A stretch of DNA of 64,000 nucleotides from Gracilaria domingensis (GCA_022539475.1 VCMS01000026.1:46556-110555), one strand, 5' to 3'; counted from the first letter of the stretch, positions 41,614-51,580 are shown. Made by a program: numbers and translations. Notes: generated by a model from the letters alone, not told the origin.

Positions 41614-42345
41614 AATGGACTGAAACGTGCAGGAGGAAAGGTACGGCTAACAGTGTACGCACTGAGGGCAAGCAGATCACAGCAGCCAGGTCTGCGCAGG
41701 CACTTGCTAGATATCGCACGCCCAATACGTTTTCGTTGTCGTGAACTTGCAGGCGGAGTGGAACGGTGACAAAATGTGGGTCAGAGCTGCATCTCAGTTG
41801 CGCGGGGGGGGTTGGTGAGATGGGAAGGTTTATCGGACATTCCAGGCGACAAACGTGGTGAGTTGGCGTGGCGCGGTTTTGCGATTTGCGCGGAAATTGG
41901 CGCCAAACTTGGGAATGCCTTCCTTCGGGTATCTAACGATATCTAGAGCTACAGTAGCAGTGTCTACGCGGCACGTGTCGCAAGCGCTGCAGGCGCCGCA
42001 TAGCTGTCATCCGATCAAGGTGATGAAACGAAGGCAACAGTCCCGCGGAAGGGGTGCGCGTTTCGTGGCGGAACGCGAACAGTTCCGTGTCAACAGTCAC
42101 CCGCAAGCGTGAAAACACTGCACAGACGAACTCGTACGCGAGAAGAATCTTTCCGCTGGCCACAGAGTTCACGCTTCGCCAACCGCAAGAAGAGGAATGG
42201 AGCCGCATACTCGTGTTGTTCGACACCTGCGAGACACTCAATCGTGGCCACTGTGCGAGCTGGTGTCCTGAATCAAGACGAAAGTCGCGACGCTGGCTGA
42301 AGCTCGTTCCTCATGGATCTATAGCATCCACAGTTTAAATTCTCT
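41614..42345. other. Intergenic ~0.73 kb, SMC6 promoter side
   Basis: No gene seen. Short overlapping frames on both strands lack domains. The right end is the outer boundary of the right arm of the inverted duplication. Confidence 0.5.
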
Positions 42346-42619
42346 ACTCATGACTTTCGTCTCTGCACTCATTATCAATGGCGCACAGTTTGCAGCATTA
42401 GTCTCTCTCATACCCGCCTACGATCGTCATGGCTCTCTGGGCACATCTATTTTCAATGACATTTACTGTTTGCTACTTGTTCTGAATCCATAGTACACGC
42501 ACTTTCCGTACTCAACGACCATTATCTTTTCTATCGTTTGCTTCTAAACCCGCAGTTGATCTTTGGCGCATCCATATTCTGCATTCCAGGATCACTACAT
42601 CCCCAAATCTCATGGTTTA

Positions 42620-43175
42620 TCAGCCTTCGTAAGGAAGCAACATCTCCACATCGTCCGCCGTTTCCGTCATGCAGTTGTTGGGTGTTACCATCACCACCTT
42701 GCTTCCTCCGCGACGCTTGACGCACATTTTGCTGCTCGATGCCACGCATTCGAACTTGGGCTCGCACGCGCGCGGTTTGCACCTTCCGGAGCTGGCGCCG
42801 GACTCCTCCATGTCGTAGCACTCGCCACCTTGGCGCTCGGTGAGCTGGCACGCGCAAAAGTCGTCTGGTTTGCTCGAATCGCTTTGTCCAGCTAAAGTGC
42901 TGTGCATGTCGGTGCCGTTATCACTTGTGGTGTCGTCCTTGTCCTTCGGGTGCGGCACTCGACCAGAGGGCTTCTTCTCGTCGTCATCTCCATCGTCGTC
43001 GTCGCCATCATCATCTTTGTCATTGCCCTTGTTCTTTTCGTCCTTATCGTGGACATCGTCGTCATCGCCCTTGCCCTTGCCCTTGCCCTTCTTCTTTTCG
43101 TCGTCGTCGTCGCCGTCGTCATCGTCGTCATCGCCCTTACCCTTGCCCTTGCCCTTGCCCTTGCCCTTCTTCTTT

Positions 43176-43213
<38 letters not shown>

Positions 43214-44248
43214 ATCGTCGTCATCGTCCTTACCCTTGCCCTTGCCCTTGCCCTTGCCCTTGCCCTTGCCCTTCTTCTTTTCGTCGTCATCGTCGTCGTC
43301 GTCGCCGTCGTCGTCATCGTCGTCATCGCCCTTACCCTTGCCCTTGCCCTTGCCCTTGCCCTTCTTCTTTTCGTCGTCATCGTCGTCGTCATCGTCGTCA
43401 TCGTCGTCATCGCCCTTGCCCTTGCCCTTACCCTTGCCCTTCTTGTTTTCGTCGTCGTCGTCGTCATCGTCGCCATCGCCCTTGCCCTTGCCCTTGCCCT
43501 TGCCCTTCTTCGTTTCATCCTTGTCGTCTTCAGTATCGTCCTCATCATCATCCCCATTGTCGCCGTTCTTGCCGGCACCAATCTGTACTGGTTGCGCGGA
43601 ACAACCTTCACCGCCAACGACAAATCGAATGAACACAGTGCGAGCCGCCTCCTTGTTATTCTTGCCGGTGAGTGCCCAAATGAAAGAGGCCTTTGAGTCA
43701 ATACTCGTCCAGTCGTTGTCGATCTTGTCGGCGTCATTCCAGTGACAAAAGTTGTGAGTGACACCGGTCTTCTTGTCGAGATATACCTTGAAGTGGTCCC
43801 AGTGCTTTTTCTCCCACGTCGGCCAGCTCGCGAAGCCACCACGGGTGCTGAAGCGGTCGACACCAGTGCGATAGGTCTTTCCTTCGTGGCTGATAGAGGC
43901 CATCAAGCCTGCCTTTTTGGTGGGAGAGCCGGTTTTGGTGCATTCGAATGCGACGACGTCATTGGTTTTGAGCGGGAGCTCAAGTTGCTTGGTGTTTGAC
44001 TTAACCTTTTTCTTCTCGCCGTTGACATAGATCTTGACCTTACCGCCGACCATGGCAAACTTGATGATGGAATCGGAGGACTTTCCAGTGCGGACTGATG
44101 CTTGTAGCGATGGTGCAGAAGCGGTGGGTTTACCGGGAATGAGAGTTTGCGGGTTTGGCCAGAATGCACGGGCACTTACGGTTGTGATAAGTGCGGCAAC
44201 AGCAATGAAGAAAACACGGACGGTACGGATACGGGCGTTGGAGATCAT
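42620..44248 (-). CDS. Secreted block-charged protein, PYEG family member 4 (542 aa)
   Basis: Right-arm twin of the 630-aa gene. The signal peptide and N-terminal domain differ at only a few positions (for example ARAFWPNPQTLIP against ARAFWPNPQALIP). The main difference is the charged region: seven (KG)n/(D)n blocks instead of ten, the last one degenerate (KNKGNDKDDDGDDDDG). The eight-Cys domain is the same apart from rare changes (MEESGASS for MEEPGASS) and ends LLPYEG. Uninterrupted frame, own TATA box at 44414-44421 (minus strand). Both copies therefore look functional. Expansion or contraction of the hexanucleotide and trinucleotide repeats explains the length difference. Function unknown; secreted by inference. 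Confidence 0.85.
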
Positions 44249-44413
44249 TGTGAAGAATGACCGGAGTAGTCTGTTAGTTGGAGAAAAAATGGAGAGTTTG
44301 CGACTAGATACTGAGTACTAGATGGTATAAAAGCGAGGGAATGTTTGAGAACGGGTAGCGAACTGGTTGCTGATGCGGATGGGGAAGAAGTTGGAGGTGG
44401 GATCGACGGGGGC

Positions 44414-44421
44414 CTTTTATA
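44414..44421 (-). promoter_or_regulatory. TATA box of the 542-aa secreted-family gene
   Basis: CTTTTATA on the plus strand (TATAAAAG on the minus strand) 165 bp before the ATG at 44248, in the same context as the left-arm copy (CCAGCCACTATAAAAGGCCC). Confidence 0.75.
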
Positions 44422-45031
44422 GTGGCTGGGGAGCGGTGATGGTGATAATCTCTCTTCAAAGCATTGAGCATTACATTCTGGGTCCGAGTTTCATGTTCTT
44501 ATTTGAATGGTAATGGTGCTCAAGTGATGTGAAATGATGGGATTGTAGTGTCCTCTCTGCGTGTTGCAATGTGGTGGACGTGTTTCACTGGATACAGCAC
44601 AAAAGCCGGGTGTCATGTGTGCAATGAAATAGGGATGATAATGTTGACTGTGAAATAGCGAAGCGAACAGAATGGTGATGGAGTTCGCTCTTGAGGGAAC
44701 GTTAATAATTTGGGTATGCTTCAGTAAGATGTCGTCACTTTGCTGCCGCCCGTGCAGTTGGATTGCACGCCTTCAAGCCTGTGGGAAATTGGTTCTCTAC
44801 GGTAGTGAGATTGGAAACCTCTTATCCGGGCGATGTAATACGATTTTCGGCTTCGGAGTGCAAGTTGAATAGGTTTATTCTGTCGTACTGCACCCATTCC
44901 TGAGAGGTTAATCATTTTGTATCCAGGAAAGTTGACGATCCAACATGATAGGATAATTGTGCGCTAAAAGTGAGTGTCTTTCCCGCTTAGGAGATTATTG
45001 CACACCTCTCCTGAGTCCTGCGGTCGATCGT

Positions 45032-45041
45032 CTATTTAAGG
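45032..45041 (+). promoter_or_regulatory. TATA-like box of the 155-aa gene (right arm)
   Basis: CTATTTAAGG about 130 bp before the ATG at 45167, identical to the left-arm copy. Confidence 0.6.
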
Positions 45042-45166
45042 AGCCTGGTGTGGTTCAAGCGCTTCAGCTTTCGATCCATCCCCACTGCACAGCCCTCTCA
45101 TCTTCAATCTTGGAAGCTCTTCAAGTCGTTACTATCGCTCTAACCTTTTTTGACTTCTTCATCAGG

Positions 45167-45634
45167 ATGAACCGTATGAGCACCTTTCTCCTGCTCGCCG
45201 CGTTTGTAACTTATTCGATAACTATTACGTTTGCGAGAATTCCAAGTCCTAAGCTCAGAATACAATACTCTGCAAAGACATCTGCCCCAGATGATCATGA
45301 TGCAACAGCTCCCGCACGAGTGAGGATCCCTGTTACGCCCGCGAACTCTTCAGAATGTATGAACTGGCCAGTACGACGTCTAGAGGATCTCTGTGTACCG
45401 GTCATCAAATGTATGTGCGCACTGGTTGCTGACGTAAATGAGATCGACGAAATCATAGAGGTGTGCGGAGAATACGATGATATTGCTGATGACATCTGCG
45501 ATAGTACTCCTGAAGCATATTGTTTCTGGCTTTGGTGGATGGGGAAGGATAATGAAAAGTGTGAGAACCTGGCCCGCGATTGCATTCCTTTCATGTTTGA
45601 GAATTACACCTGGGAGATGGCTCCAGAACGTTGA
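45167..45634 (+). CDS. Secreted Cys-rich acidic protein, 155 aa (right-arm copy)
   Basis: Encodes exactly the same protein as 19900-20367, including the signal peptide and nine cysteines; a synonymous change (ATT for ATC) is visible near the 3' end. The start was chosen at the ATG after the leader, 130 bp downstream of the TATA-like box; 70 open codons further upstream are regarded as leader and promoter. Divergent from the 542-aa secreted gene, so the two genes form a bidirectional pair that was duplicated as a unit. Complete identity at protein level, while the neighbouring repeat region differs, suggests recent duplication or continuing gene conversion. No known family recognised. Confidence 0.78.
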   Translation: MNRMSTFLLLAAFVTYSITITFARIPSPKLRIQYSAKTSAPDDHDATAPARVRIPVTPANSSECMNWPVRRLEDLCVPVIKCMCALVADVNEIDEIIEVCGEYDDIADDICDSTPEAYCFWLWWMGKDNEKCENLARDCIPFMFENYTWEMAPER

Positions 45635-45949
45635 ATATGCTCGCTGCAATCAGTTCTCATCTGCCAACTTTTGAGCATTCATTATGTGTGACCTCTTTAC
45701 GCCACTATGTTCTCAAACTGGACAGATGCGCACGGAATAGGCAAGAAACGTTGCACTTTGTCAGGCATCGAGTATTGTGAACCGGTTCTTGAGTTTGATA
45801 TGTGATACTGCAATCAAGACGTTCAATATAGTAAGGTGCCCTCTGAATATCGTATTCCTCACTCACGTCACATGTCGTTTGTTCTATAACTGCTACCAGC
45901 CGGATCTTGTTCTGCTGAAAGATATTCCCGGATATCATTCTATCACGCT

Positions 45950-46139
45950 GAACACCTTAGAGATCTAACGTCCGCATAGAATAATTACGTAGTAGCTCAG
46001 TGTGCGCAACACGGTTATAGTTCTGTAGTCGGTGGCTACCTTTTTAGGAAGGCGTTAGGGGATGTCGGGGGTGTTAAGCAAACCCCACACGATACGAGAA
46101 AATAAGCGTAACGTGTCTCCAATAAAGAGAGAAAGAAAG
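45950..46139 (+). mobile_element. 190-bp SINE-like insertion flanked by 8-bp target duplications (right arm)
   Basis: ATCACGCT at 45942-45949 and at 46140-46147 flank the insert. It is the mirror copy of the left-arm insertion, so it was present before the arms were duplicated. A-box-like TAGCTCAGTG near 45993; A-rich tail with AATAAAGAGAGAAAG at its end. Confidence 0.65.
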
Positions 46140-46147
46140 ATCACGCT

Positions 46148-47265
46148 AAAGTAAATTAGAACATGTGAACGACGTGAGTACTCTCTCGCTTCTTCTTCTA
46201 CCAGTGTCTGCCTTTCACGAACTACAACTCACACTGTCACAACTGGATATCAGCATTCGTCGAGAGTCAGCTTCGAATTGACATTGGAGAGAGGTGCCGG
46301 CCAAAGCAGTATAAAAGGAGCCGGGAGCGCCCCCTCGTCCTTCTCTCCTCTCATCATCATCATCACAGGTTCATCCTTTCATCCTTCTTCATGTACGTTC
46401 AACCCTCCAGCTTATTCGCGATGTACTTCTGTCTTCAACTAACCAACCTCCTTCCCCTCTTTATGTTCGCTTCTTCTTTCTGCGCAGTTCTCTTACGTGC
46501 GGGGCATTGGGGAGTTCACCTTCCACGGGGGCACGGGGGTCCTCTTCTCTGGGGAGTGGGTCAGGACATTTGGGGGGGAAGCTCTTAACTGAGCCGAGCG
46601 AGGAGAGGGGACCTTTCTCTCTCTCTGTTTATGGGTGTAACAGCCTAATTCCGGCGTGCTACAGAACGTTTCTGTTGAAAGAAACGTTCTCTCACAGGGG
46701 ACCTTTGATTACTTGGGTTTCGTTTGTTTCAAATTTGTAGAGGCGTTAGTGTGCCGGGATCCTGAAACCATTCCTCGATGAGGAACTATTTCAGGGGGTG
46801 CACGGGATGCCTCCTTTTCCAGGATTGGGGTTTGGACATTGGGGTTGGAAGCTAAGAGAAGCGGGTCGGGAGGGGGAGGGGGCATCCCAGGACGGGTGAG
46901 TACGCGCTCCTGTTTATACAGGTTTAAAGGCCGCACCTAACTGGCTTCAAATTCCTCTTTTCGAGGGCCCTCCCCCTACCGCTCCGGTGTAGACTAGAGT
47001 AGTGAGACGTAGCACTGTAGGTTTGTTAGCTTGGGGCACAAATACTGGTACGTCGAACATTCCAGCGTTGTGCGCGAGCGATCTAACTTACCTTTTCTTT
47101 CCATTGTTGGATGATAATCGCAGTGTAGTCAACTAGGGCTTTTGAATAAACTTTTGTTTCCTATTCTCTTTCGTTTTCTTCTTGCATCGTTCTATACTGT
47201 TCAGGTAGCTAATCAAAGTCTGGAGAGGAGAAAAGATCGAGTTCTACGAGTACTTGGCGTTGGCT
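46148..47265 (+). repeat. RepA dispersed repeat, copy 4
   Basis: RepA copy in the right arm, with TATAAAAG at 46310-46317. It carries an insertion (46617-46706 including one target duplication) absent from copies 1, 2 and 3. At its end the shared GTTCTACGAGTACTTGGC segment continues into a (GA)n tract and the 155-aa-type gene fragment. Confidence 0.75.
46617..46695. mobile_element. 79-bp insertion with 11-bp target duplication inside RepA copy 4
   Basis: AGGGGACCTTT occurs at 46606-46616 and 46696-46706 around the insert; the other three RepA copies have a single AGGGGACCTTT (copy 3 as its complement). The insert contains a hairpin (AGAACGTTTCT ... AGAAACGTTCT) and starts with CTCTCTCTCTGTTTATGGGT, a string also found near 18282 and, inverted, near 47300. 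No terminal inverted repeats are visible, so its class is unknown. Confidence 0.7.
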
Positions 47266-47322
47266 ATATACTACGGAATTAGGCTAGAATACCTAGAAAC
47301 AGAGAGAGAGAGAGAGAGAGAG

Positions 47323-47373
47323 ATCCCCTACGTGTTTGAAAATCACAACTGGGAGACTTATCATGGACGTTGA
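47323..47373 (+). pseudogene. 3' fragment of a second 155-aa-type gene (right arm)
   Basis: Codes PYVFENHNWETYHGR and a stop, matching the end of the 155-aa protein, followed by homologous 3' flank up to about 47490. Mirror copy of the fragment at 18225-18275 with one residue difference (Q to H). Upstream is a (GA)n tract and RepA. Confidence 0.75.
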
Positions 47374-47490
47374 ATATGCTCGTTGCAATCAGCTCTCATC
47401 TGCTAACTTGCCTTGAGCATTCACGATATGCGACTCGTTTACGCCACTATGTTTTCAAAATGGATTGATGCGCACGGAATAGACAAGAAA

Positions 47491-48391
47491 CAGGCAGATG
47501 ACTATAAAGGAGAGAGAGGCACGAAACGTTGATCATGGCACCCTCAATTAACGACAATATAGAGTTTCTGTTTTAGATTTCGAAGTCATGCAGTTTTTCC
47601 TCTCCACTTCTTTCTTGTTGTTTGCAAACATCTTATATTAAACGGTAAATGCATTTTGACGGCCCTTACTTTCGTCAGTTGTACGTCGTAGACTAGTCCT
47701 CAACGATGTTAATGTAGTGAACAACACGTTAAAGGAAGTTCACTTCATTGAGAGCTATTTCTAATTCTGCCCCACGATTAACCTCCCCTCTAGCATCCTC
47801 ATGATCATCATGCTAATAGACCACCATCATGCTGTTCTATTTGTAAGATTCATCTGGACAGATGTCAGTTGTTCAAACAGTTCCCATCGTGAATGTCAAT
47901 AAAGTATGGTTTTAGAAGGAGAAAATTGGCAAACGAAGTCACTCTAGATATGTCCTAGGGAATACCTTTGTTGACTATACAAGTTGTACAATATAAACCA
48001 GTTGTTAGCCACAGCAAAAACCTGGGTACCCTTGGGATGAGCTCAATATGATTTCGTATTGCAAAGATGAGTGGGTGCAATTGCTTACGTGAATTATCTC
48101 CGGACTTCTTGTTCATTGCATCTTGTCAAACCTTCGAGGCCACCGCATCTAGCAGGGCATCCAGAAACTGGAGCAAAGTGCATCTTACCTCTCTACTTAA
48201 CGAACATGTGCATCACTCCCAACGCGCAGAGAGGAAGAAGCATCAAACGCTTCCCCCGTCTACTTCTCACTTCTTCCACGATTAGTCTATGCTATCAAGT
48301 GTTCGTATCAATTCTGAGATACATTTGGCGAAATGAGCAACAAAGACATGGATCGGCAGGGTCGCACTGCTGTACTCTTCCCGTCTTCAAC
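47491..48391. other. Intergenic ~0.9 kb, no gene seen
   Basis: AT-richer sequence between the right arm and the amidohydrolase pseudogene. The amidohydrolase frame is open back to about 48071, but those residues show no family similarity and probably are leader sequence. Confidence 0.5.
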
Positions 48392-50167
48392 ATGATCATG
48401 TCCGCGCTGGAAAAGAAACATTTCGACAATCCCTTGGAGCATTCTCTTTTGCTTATGGATGGCCTCATGGAGTCTTCAGACACAGATTTCTCAGCATCGG
48501 GATCAAAGATATTCCACAACGGCATCATCCGTCCCATGACTTCCGGTGACGCTACCCTCACCACGCAAGCTATAGCCATCGACGGCCCCACCATTGTAGC
48601 TACCGGCTCCTTCGACGACTGCCGCAAAGCTGCTTCTAATGCGTGAATCATAGACTTTCAAGGCCGCACGCTTCTCCCTGGCTTCGTCGACGGTCACGTT
48701 CACCTCCTAACCACGGCTCTCACTCAAATGTTTATCCAGCTTTGGCGCGTTGAGGACGAACGTCTAATCGATGTGTACACCCTCGAAACTTGCTATCAGC
48801 GCATGTGTGCCGTTCTGGCAGGCCGTCGTCGTCGTGGCCGCGCCGGCGCAAATAACTGGCTCGTCGGCGTAGGTCTCGACCCACCGGTTTTCACCGACAC
48901 CAAGCCGGGGGAGTAGAACGACCCCACGGCGGCTGATCTTGACAAAAACATCTCGTCTGAAGTGCCAGTGGTCATCTTAAACGCGTCATTCCATTTTGCT
49001 TACGCAAATACAAAGGCAGTGGAGGTGACAGGCATGTCTAAAGAGAACGGTGTTTTTGTTGAGGACGAGGTTTTCGAGCTGGCCGCGCCGATCTTCACCG
49101 ATTTATATCAAGAACGGCCCATGCGCTTCGTCCTCATGTTCTTGCAGAACTTGCGCAACGTTTTGCGGGAGGCAGTTAGTAAGGGCATCACGTTGATGTG
49201 GGATGCCATGTTAGGCTCGACGTATTCTCGTGTGGAGCTCGATTTTTTCAACGGGCTTGCAGAAGAAGGTATCATGCCTGTAAGGTTCGGAGGTGCATTG
49301 AAGGTGCTACGTGAGGAACACTTGCGTTTGTGGAAAGATGCGGGCGTGACACCAGGTACATTCAAGAGCGGCAAATTCAGAGTGCCGAATGTTAAGATCA
49401 CAGCCGATGCGTCGATGCAAGGGTTAACGGCTTTTATGTACGAGAAGTATGTATACCCCAATCCTTATATCAACACAGAATTTCCGTGCGGTATCTGGAA
49501 CTATGAGGACATAGACTTCCCGTCGCTGCTCAAGGCGATAGACAAGGACGGGTGGGCGCTGATGATTCACAGCAACGGTGACCATAGTATGGACAGAGTA
49601 CTGGACGCCATTGCTGCGGTGAATGCCGAAAACCCTGCGGCGAAGCAGAAGCGCAACCGCACGGAGCACACCACCTGTCTCACCGACATTCAGATTAAGC
49701 GCTTTGTGAACGCTGGGTTGTCACCAAGCTTCCTAATTGGGCACGTCGGCTACTGGGGTCATGCGTTCCAGACGAAAATCTTACCCAAGCGCTCACACCT
49801 GGTCGTCCGCACACGAAGCTGCATTGACGCGGGGCTGCGCGTGACGTTGCACTCAGATATGGGTGTGTCTCCTCTAGGCGCGCTGCGCATGGTTGAGCAG
49901 TCGGTCACTCGCATCATGGAGGCGGACGCTGACAAAGGCGTGCTTTCTCGTGAAGAGTGGCTGACCATGGCGCAGGCGCTGCGTGCCGTTACGTACGATG
50001 CGGCGTGGCAGTGTCACATGGAAGACGTATGTGAGGAACTGGTGGTGGGCAAGAGGGCTGATTTCGTCATTCTCAACAAGGACCCAATGGGCTTCGATGA
50101 GGCTGAAGCACTTGTGAAGGTCTGCGAGACTTGGATGGACGGCAAGCTGATGTATGAACGGAAGTAA
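48392..50167 (+). pseudogene. Amidohydrolase (YtcJ-like, amidohydro_3) with two in-frame stops
   Basis: 591 codons in one frame, interrupted only by TGA at 48644-48646 and TAG at 48914-48916. Family features lie on both sides of the stops: IFHNGIIRPM, AIAIDGPTIVATGS, then after the first stop GRTLLPGFVDGHVHL (the HxH metal-binding pair), VVILNASFHFAYANTKA, MIHSNGDHSMDRVLDAI, RTEHTTCLTD, LHSDMGVSPLGALRMVEQ and C-terminal KRADFVILNKDPMGF. These match metal-dependent hydrolases of the YtcJ group. The last 400 codons (from 48962) remain open, but lack the HxH part. No frameshift anywhere, so inactivation is by point mutation only. Both stops are one C-to-T step from a sense codon (CGA, CAG). Readthrough is possible but would need evidence. 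Confidence 0.82.
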
Positions 50168-50541
50168 GAAGGGGTTATCCTTCTAGCCTTCTATCCTATA
50201 CAAACGTTACTTATTACCCGAAGGATGACCCCTACTGGCACCCGCAAACTGATGGCAAATTCTTTCTACACTGCCATGTAGCGAAAATGAAGCCTGCGAC
50301 CCCTGCTACCCGTGTGACCGACAGCGTGACTGACACATGCGTAAGCAGCCTAAGTACCCCCTTGTAAGCACTGGCAGAGGCTGCAAACAAGGCTACCAAA
50401 CACATAGTAGTATCTCGACGAACAAAGAATGAACTTGTACATGCACTGAAAGCACTTCTTCTCATGCGTGAGGAGGTGGGTCATAAGATGGTCACCGTCG
50501 GCGGATACTCTGGCGGCTGCGCGCAAAATACGGCGATCCAT
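50168..50541. other. Gap between two pseudogenes
   Basis: No recognisable coding sequence. It may contain eroded 5' sequence of the MutS2 gene, but I could not align any of it to the family. Confidence 0.4.
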
Positions 50542-51580
50542 AGATCCTGAAGAGCATCCTTAAACGCTCTGTAGTTCATGATGTGAGTGCGTCGGGTGGC
50601 ACTACATACTTGAAGCCCGCAGCAGTGCGGAACTTAAACGACCGACTTTGTATGTCGGCTATAAAGGAAAGCGCAAAAATTAGCAACGAGTTGAGGGAGT
50701 TTAGCAACTTTTGTGTCCTCTTCCGCTACGATATGTTGAAGTTAAGCAAAATTCTTCGTCAGCTGGCTGTCGCTGCGGCCAATCCGAGAGCGTCTCACGA
50801 GCTGGACGCCGTGGACGTGACGTTTGATGATTCCAACCCCCTAAAATTTCTGGGCGTGCGGCATCCACTGCTGTAGTGGCGAGCCATTACACAAGCGCAC
50901 TCCACACGGCCGCAAACGTCCTCCGAGCAAACAGCAGGAAGTAAAGAGCTGCTGTGGAAGCGCGATGTGCTTCCGACGAGCTATGAGCGCTCGGATGGTG
51001 TTCGATGCGTCTGTGTTACTAGCCCCAATACGGGTGGAAAAAAGCTCGCGGCAAATACTCTTGGTGCGTCTGTGCTAATGGTAAAGGCTGGTATGTTTGT
51101 ACTCAGCGTGCTGCAGAAAAGTGGCCATGAAGGTTCTATTTGCGCCCGGATTCCCCACTTTGATAACGTGCTTGCAGATATTGGTGATGACCAATCGCTT
51201 GTGCAATCGTATTCAACGTTCTCGGGGCACGTTGAGAGAATCAAACGTATCCAGGCCGTGAGTACGCTAGAGTAGTTGGCTTCATTGGACGAGATTGGCT
51301 CTGGAACAGTACGTATGATTTTCTTTGTGTTTGCCACAATTTGATACGAATCTATTAACTTTCTGAGTTCTGTGCGACTGTTGCATACACAGGATCCGGC
51401 TGAGGGAGCTGCGTTGAAAATGTCCATTCTCAGACATCTGGCCGTCGGCCAATGAACAGCTCTAACTTTTGCTACCACACATCATGGCGAGCATAGAACT
51501 CTAGAGTATGCGAAGGACAATTCCGCACTCTTCTTCGAGAACGCGGGCGCGGAGTTTGACGATGTGAACATGGTGCCGAC
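50542..51580 (+). pseudogene. MutS2 (plastid-type MutS homologue) remnant, truncated by a retrotransposon
   Basis: Clear MutS2 sequence: VVHDVSASGGTTYLKPAAV, GVRHPLL, the ATP-binding stretch VTSPNTGGKKLAANTLG, VLADIGDDQSLVQSYSTFSG, SLDEIGSGT, then across an 84-bp intron DPAEGAAL, ATTHHGE, NSALFFENAGAEFDDVNM. Three in-frame stops (TAG 50874, TAG 51273, TGA 51453), no frameshift. The Walker A Gly-Pro-Asn-x-Gly-Gly-Lys-Thr is altered to SPNTGGKK, losing the Mg-binding Thr. The 5' third of the gene is absent or unrecognisable. The 3' end stops at VPT where the LTR begins. Family members are plastid or bacterial proteins implicated in suppressing recombination. Dead gene. Confidence 0.85.
51309..51392 (+). 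other. Spliceosomal intron (84 bp) in the MutS2 remnant
   Basis: 5' GTACGT and 3' CACAG borders. Removal joins GGA ACA to GAT CCG and restores the conserved DEIGSGT-DPAEGAAL phrase in frame. A T-rich tract and CTATTAACTTTCTGA (branch-like) precede the 3' site. It is the only intron I can support in the window. Confidence 0.8.

Larger units (their letters stand above)
42346..47490. repeat. Right arm of ~5.2 kb inverted duplication
   Basis: Reverse complement of 18108-23436. Carries, in mirrored order, the 542-aa secreted gene, the shared promoter region, the 155-aa gene, the SINE-like insertion, RepA copy 4 with a private 79-bp insertion, and the 155-aa-type gene fragment. Homology ends at CAAGAAAC near 47488. 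The 918-bp spacing of the divergent start codons is the same in both arms. Confidence 0.92.

Noticed and set aside
44957-45166. 70-residue N-terminal extension of the 155-aa secreted protein
   Set aside because: It overlaps the TATA-like box and would bury the clear signal peptide inside the protein.
48392-51580. Stop-codon reassignment or selenocysteine as explanation of the in-frame stops
   Set aside because: Both TAG and TGA are involved, other genes here end normally at the same stops, and the MutS2 Walker A is also damaged.
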